Assembly (NCBI RefSeq): GCF_900110215.1
Contig: NZ_FOCX01000017.1
Coordinates: 19,846-83,845, forward strand
Direction: 5' to 3'
Origin: Halorientalis persicus
Lineage (GTDB): Archaea; Halobacteriota; Halobacteria; Halobacteriales; Haloarculaceae
Length of the DNA: 64,000 nt
Of this stretch, positions 42,794 to 50,674 are shown one piece after another (the first letter of the stretch is position 1; every line of letters starts with the position of its first letter). The translations under genes were made by a program, and so were the position numbers. The notes under the pieces are model-generated. The model had not been told where the DNA came from. It saw only the letters and a list, made by a program, of their open reading frames with translations, and made no database searches.

Positions 42794-43891
42794 ATGGCAT
42801 CAGTCACGCTCTCGTGGTCCGACAACTCCGACAACGAGGACGGGTTTCGTATCTATCGTGGGACCGTCAGTGGTTCCCTCTCGCAGATAGACACGGTCGG
42901 GGCGAATACTACCTCGTACACTGATACAGGTCTCCCCGATGGTGAAAAGTACTACTATCAGGTCGAAGTCTACACCAGTCACACGTCGAGTTCGACGGCT
43001 GAGAAGTCGATTGTCACGACGCTCCCCGCCCCGAGCAATCTGAGTGCGTCCCTCGAATCGCAATCGAGCATATCGCTCTCGTGGACCGATAATAGTGCTG
43101 ATGAAGATGGGTTCCGCGTCTATTACCGCGAGTCGGGTGCATCATCGTGGACGCAATATAGCGACCTCGCCGCGAACACAACGAGTGAGACGCTGATTGG
43201 CTTGAATAGTGGGACTGACTACGAGATATACGTCGCAGCGTACACGACGCACACTGAGAGCGGTAGCGGAACAACGACGCAACGAACTGCCTACGGCTAT
43301 ACACGGTCGGCGACAGTGACTGGTGACGGTGATGTGGACGCGACACGCCAAATGTCTTTCACACGGACTGGCACGGTCACTGGCGATGGGGAGACGGATG
43401 CGACCCGCGTGTTGTCACTCCCACGAACGGCGACCGTCACTGGAGATGGTGATGCGGCTGCGACGCGTTCGGGAATGGACAAAGCGCGGTCGGCAACCGT
43501 CACTGGAGATGGGATCGCTGATGCCGACCGCGTGTTCAAAGAGACGTTCCCCAGCGAGCTCACCCGCGACCTCGCTTGGGATTTCGATATCGACAAGCGG
43601 GGGTTCGTCAGCGAGTGGGTGCGACGGACCCCCGCTCCAGGCCACGGCTCGGTCGCGGCCTACGCCGAGGGGCAACTCCGCGGCCAACCCCTGACGCTCA
43701 TCGTCGAGTACGACCGCGACGGTGATGGCGAGCCTGATGCGCGCTCACAACCCCAGCGACTCCGATCCAGCAACGACGTGGCCGTCTTCCCGTCACTATC
43801 GGGCGGCGAGGGGCAGTACCGCGTCATCCTGCGTGACATCGAGCCCCAGGATCTCCTCGTCGCCATCAACATCGGCACGACCCATACGTAA
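42794..43891 (+). CDS. Fibronectin-III adhesin, second part, with TVTGDG repeats
   Basis: 365 residues. Two Fn3 domains (1-77, 80-168), four copies of a ~17-20-residue unit with TVTGDG-x-x-D/A-ATR (171-247), and a C-terminal domain (250-365) that looks like a virion-attachment end. Without the upstream frame its first Fn3 strand is missing. Probable receptor-binding tail protein. Confidence 0.8.
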   Translation: MASVTLSWSDNSDNEDGFRIYRGTVSGSLSQIDTVGANTTSYTDTGLPDGEKYYYQVEVYTSHTSSSTAEKSIVTTLPAPSNLSASLESQSSISLSWTDNSADEDGFRVYYRESGASSWTQYSDLAANTTSETLIGLNSGTDYEIYVAAYTTHTESGSGTTTQRTAYGYTRSATVTGDGDVDATRQMSFTRTGTVTGDGETDATRVLSLPRTATVTGDGDAAATRSGMDKARSATVTGDGIADADRVFKETFPSELTRDLAWDFDIDKRGFVSEWVRRTPAPGHGSVAAYAEGQLRGQPLTLIVEYDRDGDGEPDARSQPQRLRSSNDVAVFPSLSGGEGQYRVILRDIEPQDLLVAINIGTTHT

Positions 43892-43903
43892 CGGAGGTCA
43901 ACA

Positions 43904-44464
43904 GTGAAAGATGACGTTCTCGCCGCTGCGCCGCCTACGGGCGTCCGCTTCGAGCAGGGCACCGAGGTGGCGCGGCTGGTCAACACACTCGCACAGCTCT
44001 ACTACCGCATCGACGACGACATCAGCACGCTCCGGCGCTCCCGGTTTATCGAGTCGGCGACCGGCCGCGAGCTTGACCTGATCGGGCTGTCGGTCAACGT
44101 CTACCGGCCGGACGGCGAGGCCGATCCGAAGTTCCGCCGCCGAGTCTTCGCCGGCTTTGCGGCCGCCCAGTCCCGGACGACCTTCGAGGACTTCGCCCGG
44201 GTCTGCTTGAAAGTCCTCGATGCCGACCCCAGCGACGTGCGGCTGACGAAAGACTGGGCGTCGGATCTGGGCACGATCATCGTCCGCGTCCGCTCGACGG
44301 TGCTGGACGGCTCGCCGTTCACGACGGACACGATCACCGAGTTACTGGAGCAGGCCGCGCCGATGAGCCGACGGGTCGCGATCCAGCTGACCGACGTGGC
44401 AACGTTCGGTGACCCCGATCGGGGCTGGGGCACGCAGTTCGGCGGCGACATTACGAGTGATTGA
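43904..44464 (+). CDS. Baseplate wedge protein (gpI-like), GTG start
   Basis: 186 residues. TEVARLVNTLAQLYYRIDDDISTLRRSRFIESATGRELDLIG is the pattern of baseplate proteins that follow gpJ. The adhesin pair sits between the two, an insertion relative to the usual J-I order. Confidence 0.75.
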   Translation: MKDDVLAAAPPTGVRFEQGTEVARLVNTLAQLYYRIDDDISTLRRSRFIESATGRELDLIGLSVNVYRPDGEADPKFRRRVFAGFAAAQSRTTFEDFARVCLKVLDADPSDVRLTKDWASDLGTIIVRVRSTVLDGSPFTTDTITELLEQAAPMSRRVAIQLTDVATFGDPDRGWGTQFGGDITSD

Positions 44465-44466
44465 AC

Positions 44467-44829
44467 ATGGCACAGGAATCCTCAGAACTCGACTATACGC
44501 ATGGCGCACAGGGTACGAAACCATCCAATCCACTCGACTTTCAGACGGGCGAGGCGATCCCACCGGAACACTTCGACTGGTTCTGGTACACGACAATCCA
44601 GAAGATCAACGCGCTCGTCACGGACATCGACAACATCCTCAACGGCGGCGTGACGGTCACGAAAGCCGATACGGTCGACGGCTGGGACAAGCAGGACATC
44701 AAGGACTGGGTCAACAGCAGCGCCGATGTCCCGAACGCCGACCTCGCCGATCAGGCCCAGAGCGTCGAAGTCCGCAACAACGACCCCTCAGACATTGAGG
44801 GTCGCGTTTGGATCCGGAGTGATCTCTAA
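44467..44829 (+). CDS. Tail fibre-like protein
   Basis: 120 residues. THGAQGTKPSNPLDFQTGEAIPPEHFDWFWYTTIQKIN and ADTVDGWDKQDIKDWV occur in phage tail-fibre proteins (base plus repeat region). ATG at 44467 chosen. Confidence 0.7.
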   Translation: MAQESSELDYTHGAQGTKPSNPLDFQTGEAIPPEHFDWFWYTTIQKINALVTDIDNILNGGVTVTKADTVDGWDKQDIKDWVNSSADVPNADLADQAQSVEVRNNDPSDIEGRVWIRSDL

Positions 44830-44831
44830 CA

Positions 44832-45038
44832 ATGGCACGAATCAACGCCAACGTCGACGTACCGACCGATAGCACAGATGACCTGCTGGAGATTCTCGAC
44901 AATCTCGCACGCGATATCGGGAACGTCGAGGATCGTGCCGAGCGGTTGCAGGAGCATGACATCGAACTTGACCTCAAACGACAGGATGGCGAGATCACGG
45001 TCTCGCTCAAGCAGGCCACGGAGGAGACAAATGCCTGA
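44832..45038 (+). CDS. Hypothetical small helical protein
   Basis: 68 residues; acidic helix (DDLLEILDNLARDIGNVEDRAERLQEHDIEL). Might be a fibre chaperone. Overlaps the next gene. Confidence 0.6.
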   Translation: MARINANVDVPTDSTDDLLEILDNLARDIGNVEDRAERLQEHDIELDLKRQDGEITVSLKQATEETNA

Positions 45039-45369
45039 CGACCACCAGACGCGGACACTGACGTATCGCGCCGCACCGATCCAGTGGACCAACTGGACAC
45101 TCCCCGAGGATGCACAGACCATCCTCTCAGCTGCTCTCCGCGATGTAGGCGGCTCGGTCTCACATGACTGGATAGACGGGCTTGCTGGCGGGTTCGTTGA
45201 CGAAAAGACGTACCAACTCGACGGTGTTTCGTACCGGTCCTTTGTGGTGACGCGGATCGGCATCACGACCTACGAGATCACACTCTCGACAGACGAGCAG
45301 ATTGACACGTCTCACGAGTCTCGGCCGTTCCGTGAGCGACTGTCCTACTACCTGCGCAACGTCCTATAG
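45031..45369 (+). CDS. Hypothetical tail-associated protein
   Basis: 112 residues starting MPDDHQTRTLTYRAAP. Beta-rich centre (EKTYQLDGVSYRSFVVTRIGITTYEITL). Joined directly to the next gene. Confidence 0.6.
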   Translation: MPDDHQTRTLTYRAAPIQWTNWTLPEDAQTILSAALRDVGGSVSHDWIDGLAGGFVDEKTYQLDGVSYRSFVVTRIGITTYEITLSTDEQIDTSHESRPFRERLSYYLRNVL

Positions 45370-46380
45370 ATGCCACAGACCTACACGTCGCCAACGCTGA
45401 CCGTTAGCAACGGCGAGATCACCAGTCACGATACCGCAGACGTTGCCGATGGGATCTCCATCCTTTCGGCAGAGTGTCGGTGGCAGGGAGTCACGACAAC
45501 GGAGACAAATACATCTTGGAACACATACCTCGATGACACAAGAGACAATAACCCAGACTCACAAACATACGTTACACACGAATTAACACAACCATTAGAG
45601 GGCACTGAACAGAAAGATTTCAGAGCAGTAGCCATAATCGGTGTTGAACTTCCCGATGATACTGGGTATGGTTTTAATTTCCGACTACTTGCAGACAATG
45701 ATGGAGACGGGGACTTTGAGCAAGATATACGAAACAAAGGTTCAAAAATGAATAGTTTCTATGAGTCACATGATGTCAAAGGAGATACATTACAAAACCC
45801 GCCTGATGGGATGGCGGCTCGTATTTTCCCAAATGCTGAATATAATGGAAAATTACACTACCTTGGGTGGGAAAATAGGGATTTAATCACACTTGATTAC
45901 ATTTCAGCAGGTATCGAATATAGATATAAGTCGACTGTGACTGTCACAGAACAGACGACAGATCCGTTTGCAACCCGTGACGTAGATGGTGCCTATTCGG
46001 GCACACTCTCAGACGGCGAATGGAGCCCTTGGGTCACTCTCAACGGCCTCCAGACGGGCGTCAACGAGTTCTATCACAACATCAGCGGGTCGAACGAGGC
46101 CAAGTTCGAATTCCGCTACGACTGGGAGTACACATTCCCCGAGCCCGTTGGCGGGTTGCTCTCGGTCGGCGCGCGTGATGGGTCCCAGCTGCATCGCGTC
46201 GCACTGGCCGACCCCAGCAGCAGCCGGCTGGCCTACAATCACGTCCGGGTGCTGGTCGGCGGCACAGCGTATGCGATCGACGTCGTTGACCCAAGCGATC
46301 CCGACGCGATCGACTGGTTCCGGCTCGGCACCCAGCACGGCGTCGTCTGTCCACGCGCCTATCAGACCGAGTCCGTGTGA
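45370..46380 (+). CDS. Tail fibre/virion protein, mosaic composition
   Basis: 336 residues. Middle (residues 40-195, ~45490-45960) is AT-rich whereas the ends are GC-rich, indicating recombination. Beta-rich, with C-terminal VRVLVGGTAYAIDVVDPSD. Probable distal tail or host-range protein. Confidence 0.65.
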   Translation: MPQTYTSPTLTVSNGEITSHDTADVADGISILSAECRWQGVTTTETNTSWNTYLDDTRDNNPDSQTYVTHELTQPLEGTEQKDFRAVAIIGVELPDDTGYGFNFRLLADNDGDGDFEQDIRNKGSKMNSFYESHDVKGDTLQNPPDGMAARIFPNAEYNGKLHYLGWENRDLITLDYISAGIEYRYKSTVTVTEQTTDPFATRDVDGAYSGTLSDGEWSPWVTLNGLQTGVNEFYHNISGSNEAKFEFRYDWEYTFPEPVGGLLSVGARDGSQLHRVALADPSSSRLAYNHVRVLVGGTAYAIDVVDPSDPDAIDWFRLGTQHGVVCPRAYQTESV

Positions 46381-46712
46381 TGTCTGGAGTCGACGAGGCT
46401 GACTTTCACGATCGCGTCGTCGCGCAGTTGCGAGACGCGTTCGGCGACGACCGCGTCCGCTCGGAGGTCTGGCTGGACGGGCCCGAGCGCCGGCTCGACG
46501 TCGCGGTCGACCTACCCGAGCTCGGGACTGGGCTGGCGGTCGAGCTGGAGGATCGGCCGGCGGACTGCATCCACGGCGCGGGGCAGGCGCTCGTCTACGC
46601 GCGGACGCTGGGGTATCTCCCCGTCGTGGGCTACCCCGCCGCGGCGGCCGACGGCGACCTCGCGCCGGAACTCGACGCGCTCTCGGAGCGCGTGCAGGTC
46701 GTCGCGCTGTGA
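46380..46712 (+). CDS. PD-(D/E)XK-like small protein
   Basis: 110 residues. EADFHDRVVAQLRDAFG (helix with E), RRLDVAVDLPELGTGLAVELED (D, E-x-E) and QALVYARTLGYLPVVGYP are the order of a restriction-endonuclease-like fold, but lysine is absent from the second motif, so activity is uncertain. Last gene of the structural operon. Confidence 0.6.
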   Translation: MSGVDEADFHDRVVAQLRDAFGDDRVRSEVWLDGPERRLDVAVDLPELGTGLAVELEDRPADCIHGAGQALVYARTLGYLPVVGYPAAAADGDLAPELDALSERVQVVAL

Positions 46713-46767
46713 GTGTGGCGCTAAATCGCCCAGTGGCAACGCTGGCATCGGCCGTCGAGTCAGGCGC

Positions 46768-46801
46768 AGGACATATATCGCCGTCGTGGGTCAGTGATAG
46801 T
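46768..46801 (+). promoter_or_regulatory. Promoter of zinc-ribbon membrane gene
   Basis: CATATATA at 46772-46779, about 26 bases from the ATG at 46802, as for a leaderless transcript. Confidence 0.55.
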
Positions 46802-47335
46802 ATGCCATACTGTCAGGAGTGCGGGGCCGAGGTCGGCGACGGGGCCGCGTTCTGTGCTGAGTGCGGGGCTGCTGTCGACAAGTCGACGGCACCAGCGGCC
46901 GGCGCGGATAGCGAGGGCGGCGAGACTGGCGGTGACGAACCGACGTGGGCGCAGCTCCCGGGCCTGGATCCGGACCACCGGGCCCGGAATCTCTGGGTTG
47001 GGTTCGGCTATGTGGTCGCGACGCTGGTCATCCTTGGCGCGCTTGTCGGCGGCGGGGCCGGCGGCGGCGGTGGGCAGGACGTGTATGTCGTCGTCGACTA
47101 CAGCGGCGACTGGTCGGGTGCGATCGGCACGGCCGGCAACATGCGCTCGGTCCAGGGCAGCGGGCAGACCCGACTCGACGTCCCCGACGATGCGACGATC
47201 GTTTCGGCGAACGCCCAAAAGCGGGATGGCGCGGCCGGGACGCTGACTATTCGGATCATGCGCGGCGACGAGGTCGTGGCTCAGCAGAGTACGAGCGCTC
47301 AGTACGGGGTCGCCCAGGTGTCTGAGCGGGTGTGA
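46802..47335 (+). CDS. Zinc-ribbon membrane protein
   Basis: 177 residues starting MPYCQECGAEVGDGAAFC; double CxxC ribbon, transmembrane helix (~67-90), glycine-rich linker, then an outer beta domain (DVYVVVDYSGDWSGAIGTAGNMRSVQGSG). Has its own TATA box, so it may be a moron expressed in the lysogen. Could act at the cell surface. Confidence 0.75.
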   Translation: MPYCQECGAEVGDGAAFCAECGAAVDKSTAPAAGADSEGGETGGDEPTWAQLPGLDPDHRARNLWVGFGYVVATLVILGALVGGGAGGGGGQDVYVVVDYSGDWSGAIGTAGNMRSVQGSGQTRLDVPDDATIVSANAQKRDGAAGTLTIRIMRGDEVVAQQSTSAQYGVAQVSERV

Positions 47336-47353
47336 GGTCGGGAGAACACTCTC

Positions 47354-47887
47354 TTAGTCAGTCATCCGGCAGCCGTTTGCGATCGCCCCCTGCATCGAAT
47401 CGCCTAATGCTGTCATGATCCGGAGGTCGATGTCCGCCGGGCGTGTGTCTGTTGTTACACCCATGACAAACCGCTCCTGTGACCCGGGGCGGACATCGAG
47501 GTGTTCCGGCCGGTCGAGCACCATGCTCCGCGGGATCGCCTCGCCGATCTCGGTGCCTTCGTCATCGTAGATCGTGGCGCGCGGTTGGATCGACAAATAG
47601 TCCGTCGCCTCGTTGTGGACGACGCCTTCAATGGTGACTCGGTAGACTGTGCGTGTCGTTCCGTTCGCCGTGACGTTCCTTGTCGTGAGCCAGCTACGGA
47701 GTTCTTCGACCTGGGCGTCGCCATTCCGTTCGCTACAGGGAGCCAGGCCGTACGGGACCGAGTCGGTCTCGTCGGCCTCTGTTGTCGTGGTCGGAGTCGT
47801 GCCCGGGCCTGACTGCCCGCCGAGACAGCCGGCTGCGAGGAGGACGATGCCCAGTGCCGCGATGGTGAGGGAAGTGCGTCGCTGCAT
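47354..47887 (-). CDS. Lipoprotein
   Basis: 177 residues from MQRRTSLTIAAL. Signal and lipobox LLAAGC (C~21), Thr-rich stalk, then a beta-sandwich with YRVTIEGVVHNEATDYLSIQPRATIYDDEG typical of FxLYD domains. Possibly a surface protein expressed by the provirus (for example in exclusion); inference. Confidence 0.75.
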   Translation of the reverse strand: MQRRTSLTIAALGIVLLAAGCLGGQSGPGTTPTTTTEADETDSVPYGLAPCSERNGDAQVEELRSWLTTRNVTANGTTRTVYRVTIEGVVHNEATDYLSIQPRATIYDDEGTEIGEAIPRSMVLDRPEHLDVRPGSQERFVMGVTTDTRPADIDLRIMTALGDSMQGAIANGCRMTD

Positions 47888-47928
47888 ACGGTTGGTTACC
47901 CGACGTGTCACCAAAAGTGTAGGGCCAG

Positions 47929-48303
47929 TCAGTTGCCAGTCTCGGCCGACTCGGATGCGAGTTGCCGCTCCACCGCAATCGTCGCGGATTCCGTGAGGCC
48001 GTAGGCCTGCCCGACCCGCGTGTCGACGCGGTCTTTCGCGGCTTCGACCAGCGACTCGATTGCGTCTTCGGAGTCGTACAGCGGGATCTCGTCGGCCCAG
48101 CTGTCGACGACATCGCCGGCCACGCGGTCGCTGAAGTGCATGATCGTCATGTCTGCCGGCAGGCCGTCGTAGAGGCGGACGCGAGCGGTGACTGTCCCCG
48201 CCTCGTCGTCGTGGGGGAGTGGTGGCGTCGCAGTCACCGTGACGCGGATGTAATGGTCACGGTACTCTTCTTTCGTGTCGTGGACGGTTTCGGAGTCAGT
48301 CAT
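47929..48303 (-). CDS. Hypothetical protein
   Basis: 124 residues starting MTDSETVHDTKEEYRDH. IRVTVTATPPLPHDDEAGTVTARVRLYDG followed by helical RHH-like end. No family recognised. First of a leftward operon of small genes read away from 49.4 kb. Confidence 0.65.
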   Translation of the reverse strand: MTDSETVHDTKEEYRDHYIRVTVTATPPLPHDDEAGTVTARVRLYDGLPADMTIMHFSDRVAGDVVDSWADEIPLYDSEDAIESLVEAAKDRVDTRVGQAYGLTESATIAVERQLASESAETGN

Positions 48304-48473
48304 GCCACCCACCGCGTGACGTTCGAGACGGTCGTGCAGCCCTCGGCTTTGGCCTGGTGGCCGGTCGAAACGACGTCGCGCTCGCAGGCCGGACATTCGT
48401 CGGGGGCGTCCGAGCGCATCAGGACGACGCCACAGCTGTCGCAGGCGAGGAAGTAGTCGTCGGAGTTAGGCAT
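48300..48473 (-). CDS. Zinc ribbon protein
   Basis: 57 residues starting MPNSDDYFLAC; CDSC...CPAC ribbon. Overlaps the next gene by four bases. An ATG one codon upstream is possible. Confidence 0.65.
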   Translation of the reverse strand: MPNSDDYFLACDSCGVVLMRSDAPDECPACERDVVSTGHQAKAEGCTTVSNVTRWVA

Positions 48474-48573
48474 CATCCACCCCCGCACAGTCGTCGCAGA
48501 TCCCCGTCGCCGTCGGGACGGATCGCGTGCAGTCCGGCATCGCGCAGGGCTGCCAGTGGGCCGGCTCAGGCAT
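48466..48573 (-). CDS. 35-residue zinc-knuckle protein
   Basis: MPEPAHWQPCAMPDC..., then CDDC: a four-cysteine knuckle. Stop overlaps the start of the 48300-48473 gene. Confidence 0.5.
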   Translation of the reverse strand: MPEPAHWQPCAMPDCTRSVPTATGICDDCAGVDDA

Positions 48574-48654
48574 CGTCTTCCCCCGCAGTCTGTTCAGTGC
48601 CCGTGCTCGTCTTAGCAGGGCCTTCAGCCTGGAACGGTCCTGAAAAGAACGCTA

Positions 48655-48903
48655 TCAGTCGGGAAACTCGACGTCGGCACAGTCCTCGCAGTGAACCGCG
48701 CCGTCGACGAGCGTCCACGTCGTTGCGAGGACGCCACAGCCAGCACAGATAGGTACTCCCGACTGCCCGCCTTTCCGCTCCAGTTCTTCCACAGCTTCGG
48801 CCATCCGTAGCAGCAGACCGTCCCACGTCTCCCCGTCGCGCTTCAGCTCCCGAAGACGATCGCGTGTGGACTCGTCGGCCTTGATGTTGACGCGCTCGCT
48901 CAT
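48655..48903 (-). CDS. Ribbon-helix-helix plus zinc ribbon protein
   Basis: 82 residues. N-terminal RVNIKADESTRDRLRELKRDGETWDGLLLRM is an RHH (MetJ/Arc-like) DNA-binding unit; C-terminal CAGC...CEDC is a zinc ribbon. Probable small regulator. Confidence 0.7.
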   Translation of the reverse strand: MSERVNIKADESTRDRLRELKRDGETWDGLLLRMAEAVEELERKGGQSGVPICAGCGVLATTWTLVDGAVHCEDCADVEFPD

Positions 48904-49439
48904 TCGTCACTCTCGAAGCGAACCGCGACGGTCGTTGCCTCGATGTCGGGATGCTGGCTCGTGAGCGTGATCTCGTCCGTCTTCTGAAGCGCATGACGGA
49001 CGCGACCCTCCCACATCTCGACAGCAGTGTCCCACCACTCGTCCCAAGCCTCGTCGTCCTGCTCGTCCTCAGGGACGTCGTCGCGGTAGATCGACCGAAC
49101 TTCCGAGATGTCGGGGTAGCTCCACTCGTTGCGGAACTTGGGGTGGCGCGATCCCTCGTCGTGGCCGACGAGGAACGCCACCGCACCGATGTGCAGCGGT
49201 TTCGGATCCATCTCGGGCGGGTAGTGCGCGTGATCCTCAGAGACGTGCGTGGTCGCCGTCTGCTCGCCTTCGAATGGCGGCGAGACACGCAGGACGTGGC
49301 TCCGCTGTTCGGTCTCGTCGCGCTTGGTCCGCCGCATCGTCTCGACCACGGCCTCGGGGTCGACGACGATCGTCTCCAGGTCGGCCGCAGGGTGGTTCTC
49401 GTCCGATCCGCCGTCCGTGGTCGCAATCTGTTGCGCCAT
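48900..49439 (-). CDS. Hypothetical protein under operator control
   Basis: 179 residues starting MAQQIATTDGGS. Charged (MDPKPLHIGAVAFLVGHDEGSRHPKFRNEWSYPDISEVRSIYR); no family recognised. Its promoter has a palindromic operator and a further half-site. Confidence 0.7.
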   Translation of the reverse strand: MAQQIATTDGGSDENHPAADLETIVVDPEAVVETMRRTKRDETEQRSHVLRVSPPFEGEQTATTHVSEDHAHYPPEMDPKPLHIGAVAFLVGHDEGSRHPKFRNEWSYPDISEVRSIYRDDVPEDEQDDEAWDEWWDTAVEMWEGRVRHALQKTDEITLTSQHPDIEATTVAVRFESDE

Positions 49440-49735
49440 GTATCCCACTTGTACCCCATTGGTAATAAGTGTTGGGGTACAGTTGTACCCCTTCGGTCAG
49501 TATCGTTCTCAGGCATGTCGTTCACCTCGCAGGTCCAGGTGTTCCCCGTCTGCGTGGGTATCTCGTCTTGGACGTGAAGCGCGTCCATCTGCAATGAGGT
49601 CAGGAAGTCCTGCTGTTCGATCCACTCCCACGCCTCTTCCTCGCTATCGAAAAGGCCGACGGGAGAGTGGCCGATCAGCACGACCGCCGACGTTCGCTCA
49701 GTACCGCGCACAGACCCACCGTTCTCGTCGCTCAC
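49440..49735 (-). CDS. ORF with plausible N-terminus only
   Basis: From ATG 49735 the first ~75 residues (MSDENGGSVRGTERTSAVVL, SEEEAWEWIEQQDFLTSLQ) look like real protein, but the frame has no stop until 48566 and runs through the operator and the whole next gene in another frame. The 3' end was probably lost by recombination; coordinates end at the next gene start. Confidence 0.45.
49449..49491 (-). promoter_or_regulatory. Operator-promoter of the leftward operon
   Basis: Perfect palindrome GGGGTACA-GT-TGTACCCC (49474-49491), TATA-like CTTATTAC on the minus strand (49462-49469; 27 bases from the ATG at 49439), and a half-site TTGTACCCC (49449-49457) on the other side of the TATA. Ideal arrangement for repressor control. 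Confidence 0.7.
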
Positions 49736-50058
49736 GCTGACGCACCTCCGGCGAACTGGTCGAGCCCGGTCTGGGCCGACTCGGTTTCCTCCGTCTCGCG
49801 TTCAGGATCTTGATGCGTGCCGTCCCACTCGAACTTGAGGAACGCGTCGCAGTCCCAGGTCGTGCAGCCGCCCCACGACGGCGTCGTCTGTGCCGGGTCG
49901 CCGGTCGCGATCGTCAGCTCGAAGGTCTCGCCACACCCCGGACACTCGACGGTGACGCGTTCGTTGAACGGCAGTTCGACCGTCGCGTCTTTCCGCCGTT
50001 CGCGGTTCCGGCGCGTCTCCAGCCGGGCGTCTGAGCGGTCGTGGAGTTGATCAGGCAT
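49732..50058 (-). CDS. Zinc-finger protein
   Basis: 108 residues; VECPGCGETFELTIATGD...GGCTTWDCDAFLKFEWDG, four cysteines. Overlaps neighbours by four and eight bases. Unknown function. Confidence 0.65.
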   Translation of the reverse strand: MPDQLHDRSDARLETRRNRERRKDATVELPFNERVTVECPGCGETFELTIATGDPAQTTPSWGGCTTWDCDAFLKFEWDGTHQDPERETEETESAQTGLDQFAGGASA

Positions 50059-50674
50059 CGTCGATCACCTCCAGATCAAGTAACGGTTCTTCGATTGTGA
50101 TCTCTACGCCACCGTTGAAAACCAAATCTGTGTTCGGCATGTTGTTGCCATGGTGACGGGCCTGCGTGAATCGTACAGGCGTGTATGGTTCTGGCAGCCC
50201 CTCCCCTTCACGCCCCCGGTACACGTAATACAATTCCTCGCTTTCCGGCGCGGTGATTTTCACAGACTCAACTCCACAGGGGACATTAATCGTTGCTGCA
50301 ACCAACCGCTCCACAACGCTCCTTGGATCGGCGTCCATCGGTTCGGGCCGCCCTTCAAGATGCAACCGCGGCCCGTCGATCGTAATGTACGCACGTTGCT
50401 CGAAGGTCAATTCCTGGCCTGTCAGCCGTTTCTCAGCGGTTTGGTAGTTTAGGACTACATCCCCGGATGTTTCTATCCGAACCGATCCTGGATCGGTGTT
50501 GATGTTAATCGCCTCCGCCACTATGCGCTCCGCGTAATCCGGCGCGTCATTTGTGGATTCCACGATCCGGTCGCGCTCCTCGACGCCGATCTCGGCCTCG
50601 CAGCCGGGACACCAGTGCAGCGGGCCGGCATCCTGCAGCTCCAGCTGACTTCCGCAGTCGGCGCACTCAGGCAT
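50051..50674 (-). CDS. Zinc ribbon plus unknown beta domain
   Basis: 207 residues starting MPECADCGSQLELQD; ribbon CADC...CPGC, then a beta-rich body with two related segments (AEAININTDPGSVRIETSG and AATINVPCGVESVKITAPE), suggesting an internal duplication. AT-richer than neighbours. Confidence 0.65.
   Translation of the reverse strand: MPECADCGSQLELQDAGPLHWCPGCEAEIGVEERDRIVESTNDAPDYAERIVAEAININTDPGSVRIETSGDVVLNYQTAEKRLTGQELTFEQRAYITIDGPRLHLEGRPEPMDADPRSVVERLVAATINVPCGVESVKITAPESEELYYVYRGREGEGLPEPYTPVRFTQARHHGNNMPNTDLVFNGGVEITIEEPLLDLEVIDDA

Noticed and set aside
48566..48654. Short minus-strand coding tail ending GTEQTAGEDDA
   Set aside because: Overlaps the next start in operon style, but no ATG or GTG start was found, so it is not called as a gene.
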